From positions 49,844 to 113,843 of the forward strand of contig CAVXCA010000050.1 in NCBI GenBank assembly GCA_963759955.1: 64,000 nucleotides of DNA. Direction: 5' to 3'. The notes beneath the pieces are model-generated. The model did no database searches. It had not been told where the DNA came from and saw nothing but the letters and a program-made list of their open reading frames with translations. This document shows positions 49,201-57,081 of this stretch, in pieces; positions within the stretch are counted from its first letter, which is position 1, and each line of letters opens with the position of its first letter. The translations under genes and the position numbers were made by a program. The DNA is from Roseiarcus sp963759955 (GTDB lineage Bacteria; Pseudomonadota; Alphaproteobacteria; Rhizobiales; Beijerinckiaceae).

Positions 49201-49747
49201 GAAACTGTGCGTAGTTCTTCCCCTGCTCGGTGAAGTCGGCGTAAATTTCGAAACAATGGCCGACGTCGCACACGATGAGGAACGGCGGCCAGCCTTCCGA
49301 CGCCGGCAGCGCCTTGGCGTAATCCTCGGCTTGGCGGCGCGCGCTCAGCATGAGCACGTCCCAGGCGCGCGAAGCGGTGCGCCGGCCGCGCGGCGTCGCT
49401 TCCGCCGGCGCGGCGGCCAGCAGATCGCCCTGCTCGGGAATGGCTTTCGCGCCGCCGGGATTTCGGCTCTGCTTGGCCTCCAGGACGAACGAACCGCGCT
49501 TGTAAAGGTCGATCCGCCCATGAGCGGTCGAGCCGTCGGGCTCGCGGAACGTCACGGCGCGTTCGAACACGTAGGCGTTGGCCGATGCATGGTGCGAGGC
49601 CTGGTCGGGACGTGGAACGCCCAGCACGTCGCAGAGTTCCGCGAGGAACAGCGCATAATTGGCGCGTTCCTGCCCGCCGTCGCCCTCGGCCCAACGCGCG
49701 ATGAAGGCGTCGGGGTCGGCAGCGGGGAGTGCGGGCGCGAGGTTCAT
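46238..49747 (-). CDS. MmeI-like type IIL restriction-modification enzyme (single chain)
   Basis: A 1169-residue fused nuclease and adenine methyltransferase. The N-terminal PD-(D/E)xK nuclease signature is Asp80 (GRID), Glu90 and Lys92 (VLEAK). The methyltransferase has motif I DPACGTGNFLYV (436 onward) and motif IV NPPF (584-587), which methylates adenine N6. A target-recognition region and helical C-terminal part follow from about 800. This is the MmeI/type IIL layout, in which one protein cuts one-sided from its site and protects the host by hemimethylation. The ATG at 49747 gives the family-like N-terminus; its ribosome-binding site is weak. No separate specificity subunit is needed. Recognition sequence not predictable. 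Confidence 0.88.
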   Translation of the reverse strand: MNLAPALPAADPDAFIARWAEGDGGQERANYALFLAELCDVLGVPRPDQASHHASANAYVFERAVTFREPDGSTAHGRIDLYKRGSFVLEAKQSRNPGGAKAIPEQGDLLAAAPAEATPRGRRTASRAWDVLMLSARRQAEDYAKALPASEGWPPFLIVCDVGHCFEIYADFTEQGKNYAQFPDRQGYRVYLEDLRDAEIRERLRLIWLDPHKLDPTKIAAKVTREMAERLAKVSKHLEEAKAPDSRKLYDPELVALFLMRCLFTMFAEDVELLPKGSFRDVLRKCVDDPKLFPRLVGQLWEAMDTGGFAFAIEREVRKFNGYLFKNRTVLPLPREEIGELYEAAKADWKQVEPAIFGALLEQALNPAERRKLGAHYTPRAYVERLVVATIMEPLRAEWANVQATAEAKRADGDAKGAAKEVEAFHERLCETKILDPACGTGNFLYVSLELMKRLEGEVLEAMASLSEQGRFAGYELKTIDPHQFLGLEVNPRAAAIAELVLWIGYLQWHFRTRGGVPPEPILRDFKTIKAQDAVLAWDKKELARDDNGKPLERTNAEGERVEVWRYVNPKRPEWPAADYIVGNPPFVGGKDIRGRIGEGYAQALWAAHPEMNESADFVMYWWDRAADLLTRKGTRLKRFGFVTTNSLSQVFQRRVMERHLKAKKPVSLLMAIPDHPWTKATRDAAAVRIAMTVAASGKVDGRLFEVAKESRLDTDAPEILLCETRGAINSDLTVGADVTKAKALKANEFICSPGVKLRGDGFIVTPSEAEHLGFGRRPGLENHIRPYRNGRDLTGTPRGVMVIDLFGLEGDEVRARFPEVYQHVLETVKPQRDAQFEKARTKDAEAYARLWWLFGKPRQELRPALNGLPRYIATVETAKHRTFQFLDASILPDNMLVCTGLADAYHLGVLSSQTHVVWALRAGGWLGIGNDPRYSKSRVFDPFPFPDASDAVKARIRAVAEELDVLRKRQQAEHPGLTLTQIYNVLEKLRAGEALNEADEAIKTRGLVLIVKELHDEIDQLVAEAYGWPADLSDEEIVARLVALNGERVQEEKRGLIRWLRPDYQRQRAGLVETQGATEAEAQIEAKLEFAEAKPQKPLFPTSDLERTAAVFAALMQADKPLDTGSLARSFRQGAKAEPAIARVLASLARLGHAHSPDGRVFALRRAA

Positions 49748-49918
49748 GAGCTTTGGATTCGAGGTTTCGCAGCGCCAGATTGACGAAAAGCGCGCGCGAT
49801 GCAATCGGATGAGCGAAGTCCCCTCAAAGTTCGCTGCCCGCGCAGGGAACTCGCCGCCCTTCCCCCCGAGGCGCTGACGCGCGGGACGCGACCAACGGTT
49901 GCATCGACAATTCCTCCT

Positions 49919-50326
49919 TCACCCCCGCTCCCGCGCCTGCTCCGCATCCGTCAGCCAAAAACCCTCGTCCTTGTGCAGCAGCGGCGCGCCGTGGGCCTTG
50001 GCGGCGGCGTAGGCGAAGCAGTCGCCCATATTGAGGCGCGCGGGGTGGCGGCCCTTGCCGAACTGGTCGTAAGCGTCGAGCGCGAATTCGAGCTCCGCCT
50101 CGCCCAAGGCGACGACCGTGACCTCGGCGGCGGCGAGGAACTCGGCGAGTTTGCGCCGCGCCTCGGGAATCGACAGCGCATATTCCTTGGCGAGGCCCGC
50201 GACGCTCTCCCAGACGGCGATCGGCGAAGTCAGGCGATTGGTCGCGGCGGCGAGGGCGTCGGCGAACGCGTCGCCCTCCTTTTCGTCGCCGAGCATGGCG
50301 ATGATCGCCGAGGCGTCGAGGAACAT
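49919..50326 (-). CDS. vapC: VapC-type PIN-domain toxin
   Basis: A 135-residue PIN-domain RNase toxin. The acidic metal ligands appear at Asp4 (MFLDASAI), Glu40 (VWESV) and Asp102 (LNMGDCFAYA), the usual VapC pattern. The start ATG overlaps the vapB stop by one base (TGATG), so toxin synthesis is coupled to antitoxin translation. Targets in this family are tRNAs or rRNA; the specific target is unknown. Confidence 0.92.
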   Translation of the reverse strand: MFLDASAIIAMLGDEKEGDAFADALAAATNRLTSPIAVWESVAGLAKEYALSIPEARRKLAEFLAAAEVTVVALGEAELEFALDAYDQFGKGRHPARLNMGDCFAYAAAKAHGAPLLHKDEGFWLTDAEQARERG

Positions 50327-50565
50327 CAGAGATCGCCGCTGAGATCGTCGAAGAACGCCTTGTCGGCGCGCTCGCCGGTGCGCCCGCGGGCAAGGATGGC
50401 GCGGCGGATCGCGGCGACGCGCTCGCGCAAAGGCTGCTCCTGGTCGAGGCGGCTGAGCTCGGCGCCGACCGCGAGCCGAACCGCTTCGGTCAGGCCGACG
50501 CCTTTCTTTTTGGCGAGGGTGCGAACCAGCTTGTCGGTCGCCGCGTCGCGAATGTTGAGGGTCAT
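50326..50565 (-). CDS. vapB: VapB-type antitoxin
   Basis: A 79-residue antitoxin of the PSK/Rv0623 type. It starts MTLNIRDAATDKLVRTLAKKKGVGLTEAV, a ribbon-helix-helix-like DNA-binding region, and ends in an acidic-aromatic toxin-binding tail (KAFFDDLSGDL). It is the first gene of the vapBC pair and probably autorepresses it. The pair stands directly downstream of no other gene and lies upstream of the RM gene on the same strand. Confidence 0.9.
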   Translation of the reverse strand: MTLNIRDAATDKLVRTLAKKKGVGLTEAVRLAVGAELSRLDQEQPLRERVAAIRRAILARGRTGERADKAFFDDLSGDL

Positions 50566-51010
50566 GATCGACGCCTTGCGCGTAACGAATTATCTATACG
50601 TAAAGACGATATCATCATTACGATCATACAACAAGGTCGAGGTCTATGATTTGACGACCGCCGGCGCGGCGGAGCGTTTTGTCGGCGCGACAGTTGGTCG
50701 CGCGCGTTCGGTCGCCGCCGCTTGCTCCGAACGAGGCGCCGACGCGCCGGACGCGAGGAGCGGTCGGGTCTACGACTTGCGCGGCACGGAACCAGGCCTC
50801 GGGCGCCGCCAATCGGCGCCGCCGCCGACCGCCTTGGCGCCCCATCGGCGAACGACGCTCGACCTGACGGCGGCCCTCATTGCGGATTGGCATGGCCGGC
50901 GCCAAATTCTTGCCTGTTTTCCCAGGGATGGTCGCATTCATAGCGCTGTCACATAACTCGCGGGGCCGCGCGCTTCTTTATTGTGCTCAATTCCTACCAG
51001 GGGAGGGGGC
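50566..51010. other. Intergenic region upstream of vapBC, no confident gene
   Basis: About 440 bases. An AT-richer tract at 50580-50650 (TATCTATACGTAAAGACGATATC) lies just upstream of vapB and is the likely promoter and operator of vapBC. The rest is GC-rich with no recognisable product. GGGGAGGGG just before 51011 is the ribosome-binding site of the next small ORF. Confidence 0.4.
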
Positions 51011-51265
51011 GTGAACAGCAGCGGCTTTTACGACGAGGGCTTGGTGGCGGCCGCGAGCGGGCTGCGAGCGGAATTCAACCCATATTCCGCAGGCACAGGG
51101 TCTCATGAGAATTGGCGTCGCGGCTTCGTCTCGTACGGCGTCGCCAATGATGACGGCCACGTCGCCGAAGCGTCTTTGCGCAGATGCAGTTGGTTGGAAC
51201 AAGAAAACGCTCCGCTGCATTCCTGTCCTTGGGCGTGGTGCCTGATCCACGGGTCTGCGATTTAG
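51011..51265 (+). CDS. Small protein with RMF-like motif
   Basis: A GTG start at 51011 with a GGGAGG ribosome-binding site gives an 84-residue frame. Its first part, FYDEGLVAAASGLRAEFNPY followed by H-x-NWRRGFVSYG, resembles the ribosome modulation factor-like pattern (G-x-x-A...G...NPY...W..G). Ribosome-binding hibernation function would be inference from that pattern. The last third shows no similarity, so the true stop or a frameshift is open. Alternative: a chance frame. Confidence 0.4.
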   Translation: MNSSGFYDEGLVAAASGLRAEFNPYSAGTGSHENWRRGFVSYGVANDDGHVAEASLRRCSWLEQENAPLHSCPWAWCLIHGSAI

Positions 51266-51796
51266 TCGGCGCGGCGTTGGGTTGGGGCGAACGGAGCGCA
51301 TCGTCCGCAATTCCGGGCGCCTCCTCGACAGATGCTTTCGAAATATCGGCAATGTGGTATCGTGCATGTTTGGCGGGCGCGGCGCCGGGCCTTCGGCCGC
51401 CGCACGTAACGAGGCGACGGCCGGCCATCGGCGCGGAGGGCGTCTTGTCAATGTCCGTGACGCCAAATCTTTGATATTGCAGCATACGGTGTCAAGGAAA
51501 GCCTTGACGAGGCTTGACAAAACTTGACGAGGCTTGACAAAGCTTGACGTCGCTTGACGGCGGGCTTGCCGCCGCGGCCCGACTCCCTGCTCGTCGCAAT
51601 CGTCGCCGTATCCGTGTTCGTCTTCAGGCAGCCGGCGTTCCGGCCGCGATCGCGCCGAACGCCAACCGTTTCATGCAAAGCCCCCGAATGCGCGCCCTTG
51701 CGTTCGGCGAATTTACGGTCGGTCGTCGTGACGAGTGGCTGCGGCAAAACGCCGCCAGCCGGCGTTTGGCGGCGAAAGAACGCGCGTCGGCGCGCG
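51266..51796. other. Non-coding region between RMF-like ORF and IalB
   Basis: About 530 bases with only chance frames in both directions. Its main feature is the decamer array listed separately at 51504-51563; no promoter or terminator is convincing. Confidence 0.4.
51504..51563 (+). repeat. Six-copy TTGAC decamer array
   Basis: TTGAC occurs at 51504, 51514, 51524, 51534, 51544 and 51554, exactly 10 bases apart, most preceded by GC. An inverted GTCAA is at 51491. The period matches one turn of DNA, so all copies face the same side. The unit equals the -35 consensus core. Confidence 0.8.
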
Positions 51797-52438
51797 TCAG
51801 CCGCCCGGGCAATCCTTGAGCGCGCGGTCGATCGCCTGACTGAAGCCGGCGAGCGAATAGGTGTCGGTGGTGACGTTGCCCTTCTTCGAGGCGGCCTTGA
51901 TCACCAGCTTGGAGCCCTTTCGCATTTCCGCGATCAAATCGCTCTCCTTGGCGGCGTTCTTGACCCACAGATCGGCGCCCTTGGGCAGAAGGTCGAAAGT
52001 CGCGTCGCCGATGACGGCGGTCGGGGCGACCGATTCGCTCGGCTTCTTCTTGTCCTTTTTCTTGTCCTTGCTCTCGTCCTTTGCGTCGGCGGCCGGCGCG
52101 GCGCCCGCCACATCGAAGCCCATGATGAAGGAAATTTCGTTGCGAACGCCTTCGGCGGGCCGCTCGGAAATGAAGGCGTAGCCGGGATCGCGTTTGAGGT
52201 CGGCGGGGTCGCGCTCCTTGGGCTGGGCGAGCGCGTAGCAGATGCGGGCCTTACCCGACTGGCTCTGGAAAACGCTCCAATCGCCGTAGGTCGCCACCAG
52301 CGCGGGCTTGGCGGCCGGCGCGTCGTTCTTGTCCGAAGATTTCGTCGCCTTGGCGGCGGCGTCCGCGGCGGCGAGCGCCAGGCAAACGCCGAGCGCGGCG
52401 GCGAGACTGCGGACGGAATGGGGCGCGGCAAGCAGCAT
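51797..52438 (-). CDS. Invasion-associated locus B (IalB) family protein
   Basis: A 213-residue secreted protein of the IalB family of Rhizobiales. It has a signal peptide (LAAALGVCLALAAADAAA), then the domain start ALVATYGDWSVFQSQSGKARICYAL with the typical DW and early Cys, plus SFIMGFDV, and a C-terminal Cys in RALKDCPGG. A Lys-rich insert (about 127-141) interrupts the domain. The ATG at 52438 follows AAGGA. IalB proteins were named for erythrocyte invasion in Bartonella, but most members are in non-pathogens and of unknown role. Confidence 0.88.
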   Translation of the reverse strand: MLLAAPHSVRSLAAALGVCLALAAADAAAKATKSSDKNDAPAAKPALVATYGDWSVFQSQSGKARICYALAQPKERDPADLKRDPGYAFISERPAEGVRNEISFIMGFDVAGAAPAADAKDESKDKKKDKKKPSESVAPTAVIGDATFDLLPKGADLWVKNAAKESDLIAEMRKGSKLVIKAASKKGNVTTDTYSLAGFSQAIDRALKDCPGG

Positions 52439-52862
52439 GGGGTCAATTCCTTCGACGAAACGCGGCAGGCGCCGGCGACTCTCTTCTCTTGGGGCCGTCC
52501 TTGGACTGCGATCCGGGCGAAAATCCGACCCGCCGGCTTGCCGTCCGCGCCTGATTTTTCCACCCTGCCAAGGGTTAATGAAAAATGAGTAAAATTCGAC
52601 GCCGCCGGCGAAAGCTCCGATCCGCGAGGGACTTGCCGCCGCCGGAGGCGCCCGAACCGCGCAGCCGCCTATTTTCACGCCAAATACACCCTTTTGGCGT
52701 AGCACGATGTATTGAAGGCGTTTCGCGCCTTCGCGCCGGCGAGAGGTTCTGCTTGGCGGGGCGCGGCAACGCACCGCAGGCGCGGGGCTTGCACTTCGTG
52801 TTGCGATGCACAATATGCACGCGGGGTCGAAACGCCAGATTTGCTGATTCTTAGGTGAGATC
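52439..52862. other. Divergent intergenic region, IalB / GNAT, with inverted repeat
   Basis: About 420 bases between two divergent genes. ACGCCAAA (52677-52684) and TTTGGCGT (52693-52700) form a perfect 8-base inverted repeat with an 8-base spacer, a plausible operator. The open frame at 52585-52854 is Arg-rich with no similarity and is not called. Confidence 0.45.
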
Positions 52863-53477
52863 ATGGCGAGTTCTACCCACCCCGCGGCAGAAATCAGGCG
52901 CTTGTGGCCCGCCGATATGCCGACGTTCCGCGACCATCTGTTGCGTTTGGACGCGCAGAGCCGCCATGAGCGGTTCGGCGGCGGGATGTCGGACGACTTC
53001 ATCATTCATTACGCCGAGAGCTGCTTTGGTCAGGGCGATCTGGTGTTCGGCGCCTTCGTCGACGGCCAAATGCACGGGGCGGGGGAATTGCGCTCCAACG
53101 AAGCGATCTGGACGGAGCAGGCGCCCTACCAGCGCCATATCCACGCCGAGGCGGCCTTCAGCGTTGAAGAAGCCTACCGCCGGCGCGGCATCGGGGAACA
53201 ACTGTTCCGGCGCATCGAGGGCGCGGCGAGCAATCACGGCGTCGAGACGATCGACATCGTCTGCATGCCGGACAATATCAGTATGTTGCGCCTGGCCGCC
53301 AAGTTCAAGACGCAGTTCTCGTTCGAAGAGAACCAGATGACCGGCCGCCTCACGGCGCGCCGCCCGACCGCGTTCTCGATGCTGCGCGAGGCCTCGCGCG
53401 ACGTCATGGACTTCACGACTTCGCTGTTCGACGCGCAACTGCGCGCAATCGAACTGGGGGTTACGAAGAGCGCGTAA
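52863..53477 (+). CDS. GNAT-family N-acetyltransferase
   Basis: A 204-residue protein with a GNAT fold in its first 160 residues. The acetyl-CoA pyrophosphate motif is seen as AYRRRGIGEQLFRRI (Q/RxxGxG/A). IDIVCMPDNISMLRLAAKF is the C-terminal part of the fold. Acceptor unknown. The C-terminal 45 residues (after about 160) are helical and not part of the domain. It lies 20 bases upstream of the sdhB stop, convergent with the sdh operon. Confidence 0.85.
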   Translation: MASSTHPAAEIRRLWPADMPTFRDHLLRLDAQSRHERFGGGMSDDFIIHYAESCFGQGDLVFGAFVDGQMHGAGELRSNEAIWTEQAPYQRHIHAEAAFSVEEAYRRRGIGEQLFRRIEGAASNHGVETIDIVCMPDNISMLRLAAKFKTQFSFEENQMTGRLTARRPTAFSMLREASRDVMDFTTSLFDAQLRAIELGVTKSA

Positions 53478-53497
53478 CCAGAGCGCCGGCGACGGGA

Positions 53498-54277
53498 TTA
53501 CACGCGGCGCTCGATCATCATGTTCTTGATCTTCGTGATCGCCTTGGCGGGGTTGAGGCCCTTCGGGCAGGTCTTCGAGCAGTTCATGATCGTGTGGCAG
53601 CGATAGAGGCGGAACGGGTCTTCGAGATTGTCGAGCCTTTCGCCTGTCGCCTCGTCGCGCGAATCGATCAGCCAGCGATAGGCCTGCAAGAGGATCGCCG
53701 GGCCCAGATAGCGGTCGCCGTTCCACCAATAGCTCGGGCACGAAGTCGAACACGAGGCGCATAGAATGCACTCGTAGAGACCGTCGAGTTCGGCGCGGTC
53801 TTCGGGGGTCTGAAGCCACTCCTTTTCCGGCGTCGGCGTCGAAGTCTTCAGCCAGGGCTCGATCGAGGCGTGTTGGGCGTAAAAATGGGTGAGGTCAGGA
53901 ACGAGATCCTTGACGACCTCCTGGTGCGGCAGCGGGTAGATTTTCACCGCGCCGTCGATTTCGTCGATGTAGCTGGTGCAGGCGAGCGTGTTGAGGCCGT
54001 CGATGTTCATCGCGCAGGAGCCGCACACGCCCTCCCGGCAGGAGCGGCGGAAGGTCAGCGTCGAGTCGATCTTCGACTTGATCCAGATCAGCGCGTCGAG
54101 CACCATCGGGCCGCAATCGTCGCGGTCGACGTAATAAGTGTCGATGCGCGGATTGACGCCGTCCTCCGGGTTCCAGCGGTAGATGCGGAACTCCGTCAGA
54201 CGCTTGGCGCCCGCTGGCTTCGGCCAGGTCTTTCCCGGCGTCGGGCGGGAGTTCTGCGGCAGGTTGATTTGGACCAT
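53498..54277 (-). CDS. sdhB: Succinate dehydrogenase iron-sulfur subunit
   Basis: 259 residues. It carries the three Fe-S clusters that pass electrons from FAD to quinone: an N-terminal 2Fe-2S ferredoxin domain (SCREGVCGSCAMNIDGLNTLAC) and a C-terminal domain with CILCASCSTSCPSYWW and CHTIMNCSKTCPKGLNP. All cluster cysteines are visible. Last gene of the sdhCDAB operon. Confidence 0.97.
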   Translation of the reverse strand: MVQINLPQNSRPTPGKTWPKPAGAKRLTEFRIYRWNPEDGVNPRIDTYYVDRDDCGPMVLDALIWIKSKIDSTLTFRRSCREGVCGSCAMNIDGLNTLACTSYIDEIDGAVKIYPLPHQEVVKDLVPDLTHFYAQHASIEPWLKTSTPTPEKEWLQTPEDRAELDGLYECILCASCSTSCPSYWWNGDRYLGPAILLQAYRWLIDSRDEATGERLDNLEDPFRLYRCHTIMNCSKTCPKGLNPAKAITKIKNMMIERRV

Positions 54278-54309
54278 TGTTCCCTATCCATGCATTCCGC
54301 GCCGAGCCG

Positions 54310-56145
54310 TCAGTACACCCGCGCTTTCGGCTCGATATAGGCGATGTCGTTGGTCATCGTGAACGCGTGCACCGGCCGGTAATCGAGCCTGACCGCGTGC
54401 TTGTCGGCGTCGATCCAGGCGAGCGTGTGCTTCATCCAATTGGCGTCGTCGCGGCTGGGATAATCCTCGCGCGCGTGCGCGCCGCGGCTCTCCAGGCGAT
54501 TGGAGGCGCCCTCCATGGTGACGACGGCCTGAACGATCAGGTTGTCATATTCGAGAGTCTCGATGAGATCGGAGTTCCAGATCAACGAGCGGTCGCTGAC
54601 GTGCGCGTCGGCGCCGGCGCGCCAGGCTTCGTGGATCATGGTCTTGCCTTCATTCAGCGTTTCGCCGGTGCGGAACACCGCGCAATGGCTCTGCATCACG
54701 CGCTGCATGTTCAGGCGAAGCTTCGCCGTCGGCGTAGAGCCGCTGGCGTGGCGGAAACGGTCGAGACGCGCGAGCGCGGCGTCGGCGCTGTCCTTGGGCA
54801 GATCGGCCTGTCGCTCGCCGGGCTTGACGACCTCCGCCGCGCGCTGGCCGGCGGCGCGCCCGAACACCACGAGGTCGATGAGCGAGTTGGAGCCGAGGCG
54901 GTTGGCGCCGTGCACCGATACGCAGGCCGCCTCGCCGAGCGCCATCAGGCCCGGCACGATCGAATCGGGGTCGGCGCCGACTTTGGTCAGGACCTCGCCG
55001 TGATAGTTCGTCGGGATGCCGCCCATGTTGTAATGCGCGGTCGGCAGCACCGGGATTGGCTCCTTGGTCACATCGACGCCCGAGAAGATGCGCGCGCTTT
55101 CCGAAATGCCCGGCAGGCGCTCGTGCAGCACCTTGGGATCGAGATGGTCGAGGTGCAAATAGATATGATCCTTGAGCTTGCCGACGCCGCGGCCCTCGCG
55201 AATCTCCACGGTCATCGCGCGGCTGACGACGTCGCGCGAGGCGAGATCTTTCGCCGAAGGCGCGTAGCGCTCCATGAAGCGTTCTCCGGCGGAATTGACG
55301 AGATAGCCGCCTTCGCCGCGCGCGCCCTCGGTGATGAGGCAGCCCGCGCCGTAAATGCCGGTAGGGTGGAACTGCACGAACTCCATGTCCTGCAGCGCGA
55401 GTCCCGCGCGTAGCGCCATCGCGTTGCCGTCGCCGGTGCAGGTGTGCGCCGAGGTCGCCGAGAAGTAGGCGCGGCCGTAGCCGCCGGTGGCGAGAATCGT
55501 CGTCTGCGCGCGAAAGCGGTGGATCGTCCCGTCGTCCATCTTCAGACAGACGAGGCCGCGCACTCGCCCTTCGGGGTCGCGGATCAGATCGATGGCGAAG
55601 TACTCGATGAAGAATTCGCACTTGGCCTTCAGCGCCTGGCCGTAGAGCGTGTGCAGCATCGCGTGGCCGGTGCGGTCGGCGGCGGCGCAGGTGCGCTGTG
55701 CCGTGCCCTTGCCGAATTCCGTCGTCATGCCGCCGAATGGGCGCTGATAAATCTTGCCTTCGTCCGTCCGCGAGAACGGCACGCCCCAATGATCGAGTTC
55801 GTAGACGGCCGCGGACGCGTTGCGGCACAGATATTCGATTGCGTCCTGATCGCCGAGCCAGTCCGAGCCCTTGACGGTGTCGTACATGTGCCAGCGCCAA
55901 TCGTCGGGCCCCATGTTGCCGAGCGCCGCGGAAATGCCGCCCTGCGCCGCCACGGTGTGCGAGCGGGTCGGGAACACTTTGGAGATGCATGCGACCCGCA
56001 GTCCCGCCTGCGCGCAGCCGACGCTCGCGCGCAAGCCCGCGCCGCCCGCGCCGACCACTACGACATCGAAAGTGTGGTCGGTGATCGGATAGGCTATTTG
56101 CCCGAGCGCAGGGGCGCTTGCGCCGTTGGAGCCGTTGGTCGCCAT
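54310..56145 (-). CDS. sdhA: Succinate dehydrogenase flavoprotein subunit
   Basis: 611 residues; oxidises succinate to fumarate. Seen: the FAD-binding VVVVGAGGAGLRASVGCAQAGLRV, the FAD-attachment stretch SHTVAAQGGISAALGNM (His carries the covalent flavin), RTCAAADRTGHAMLHTLYGQ, EFVQFHPTGIYGAGCLITEGARGEGG, and the catalytic Arg/His loop HYNMGGIPTNYHG. The start matches the family. Follows sdhD by about 24 bases. Confidence 0.97.
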   Translation of the reverse strand: MATNGSNGASAPALGQIAYPITDHTFDVVVVGAGGAGLRASVGCAQAGLRVACISKVFPTRSHTVAAQGGISAALGNMGPDDWRWHMYDTVKGSDWLGDQDAIEYLCRNASAAVYELDHWGVPFSRTDEGKIYQRPFGGMTTEFGKGTAQRTCAAADRTGHAMLHTLYGQALKAKCEFFIEYFAIDLIRDPEGRVRGLVCLKMDDGTIHRFRAQTTILATGGYGRAYFSATSAHTCTGDGNAMALRAGLALQDMEFVQFHPTGIYGAGCLITEGARGEGGYLVNSAGERFMERYAPSAKDLASRDVVSRAMTVEIREGRGVGKLKDHIYLHLDHLDPKVLHERLPGISESARIFSGVDVTKEPIPVLPTAHYNMGGIPTNYHGEVLTKVGADPDSIVPGLMALGEAACVSVHGANRLGSNSLIDLVVFGRAAGQRAAEVVKPGERQADLPKDSADAALARLDRFRHASGSTPTAKLRLNMQRVMQSHCAVFRTGETLNEGKTMIHEAWRAGADAHVSDRSLIWNSDLIETLEYDNLIVQAVVTMEGASNRLESRGAHAREDYPSRDDANWMKHTLAWIDADKHAVRLDYRPVHAFTMTNDIAYIEPKARVY

Positions 56146-56169
56146 TCGCTTTGAGCCTTGTTGAGGATT

Positions 56170-56559
56170 TCAGACGAAGCCGATGCGCAGCTCGGCGTAA
56201 ACACAGATCAGCGCGAGCGCCGCGGCGAACACGGCATTGGCGATCAGCGCCCATTCGCGGGCGTGGCCATGCACATAGTCGAGGATGATCGAGCGCATGC
56301 CGATCTGCATGTGGTAGACGCCGAACAGCACGAAGAGCAGGAGCGCGATCGCCGGAATCGGGTGGCTCAGCTCCGCGCGAACGCCGTTGTAATCCTTGTG
56401 CAGCAGCGCCAGAACGAGCCAAACGAACGCGATCGAGAGGGGGATGAGCGCCGCGGCGGTGACGTGCAGGCGCCAAGCCTCGTCGGTCCCCAGGCGCGCC
56501 GAACCAAGAAACCGAGCGCGGCCCAGCGGCGTTCGCAAACTCTTTCCGACGTTCGCCAT
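56170..56559 (-). CDS. sdhD: Succinate dehydrogenase membrane anchor subunit D
   Basis: 129 residues with three hydrophobic helices. The heme/quinone segment is GVYHMQIGMRSIILDYVHG. It has the SdhD N-terminal pattern RTPLGRARFLGSAR. With SdhC it anchors the complex in the membrane and binds heme b and ubiquinone. Confidence 0.95.
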   Translation of the reverse strand: MANVGKSLRTPLGRARFLGSARLGTDEAWRLHVTAAALIPLSIAFVWLVLALLHKDYNGVRAELSHPIPAIALLLFVLFGVYHMQIGMRSIILDYVHGHAREWALIANAVFAAALALICVYAELRIGFV

Positions 56560-56572
56560 GGCGAGCGCTCCC

Positions 56573-56983
56573 TTATCGAACGGCGTAGGCGACGGCCCAG
56601 ACGACGAGCGTCAGCGCCAAGCCGGCGATCGCCGTCGCCTGAGTCAATTGCTCGCGTCCGGGATCGTCCAAGCCGTAACCGGCGTCCCAGATGAAATGGC
56701 GAACGCCGCCGAGCATGTGATGGAACAGCGACCAGGTGAAGCCGAACAGCACGAGCCGGCCGAGAAACGACTGGATGAACCCGGAAAAAACCGCGAACGC
56801 GGACGCGTCCATCGACGCCGCGAGGAGGAACCAGGCGAGCAACAGGACGCCGACGTAGAGCCCCGCGCCGGTGATGCGATGAGCGATCGACATCGCCATC
56901 GTCAGTGTGAAGCGATAGATGCCCAGGTGCGGCGACAGGGGGCGGGCGGTCGGAGGGGTCGAGGTCGATTCGATCGAGGCCAT
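56573..56983 (-). CDS. sdhC: Succinate dehydrogenase cytochrome b556 subunit
   Basis: 136 residues with three membrane helices. RPLSPHLGIYRFTLTMAMSIAHRITG is the family N-terminus, and LFHHMLGGVRHFIWDAG holds the heme-binding His. The ATG at 56983 is chosen by this family match; the open frame runs on to 57445 without similarity. First gene of sdhCDAB. Confidence 0.95.
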   Translation of the reverse strand: MASIESTSTPPTARPLSPHLGIYRFTLTMAMSIAHRITGAGLYVGVLLLAWFLLAASMDASAFAVFSGFIQSFLGRLVLFGFTWSLFHHMLGGVRHFIWDAGYGLDDPGREQLTQATAIAGLALTLVVWAVAYAVR

Positions 56984-57081
56984 CGTTTCTTGTCCGGTTG
57001 CGGTTCGCCACGCGTCTTTTAGCTTTGTCGGCGCCGCTCCGCAATGAGCCGCGTCTTCGTCCTTGGTCCAATGATGTATAT

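Noticed and set aside
46238..49747. BREX PglX or type I HsdM
   Set aside because: No other BREX genes and no HsdS or HsdR lie nearby, and the nuclease motif is in the same chain, which fits the MmeI type.
52585..52854. 89-residue plus-strand frame upstream of the GNAT gene
   Set aside because: Arg/Pro-rich, no similarity, contains the operator-like inverted repeat and overlaps the divergent promoter area.
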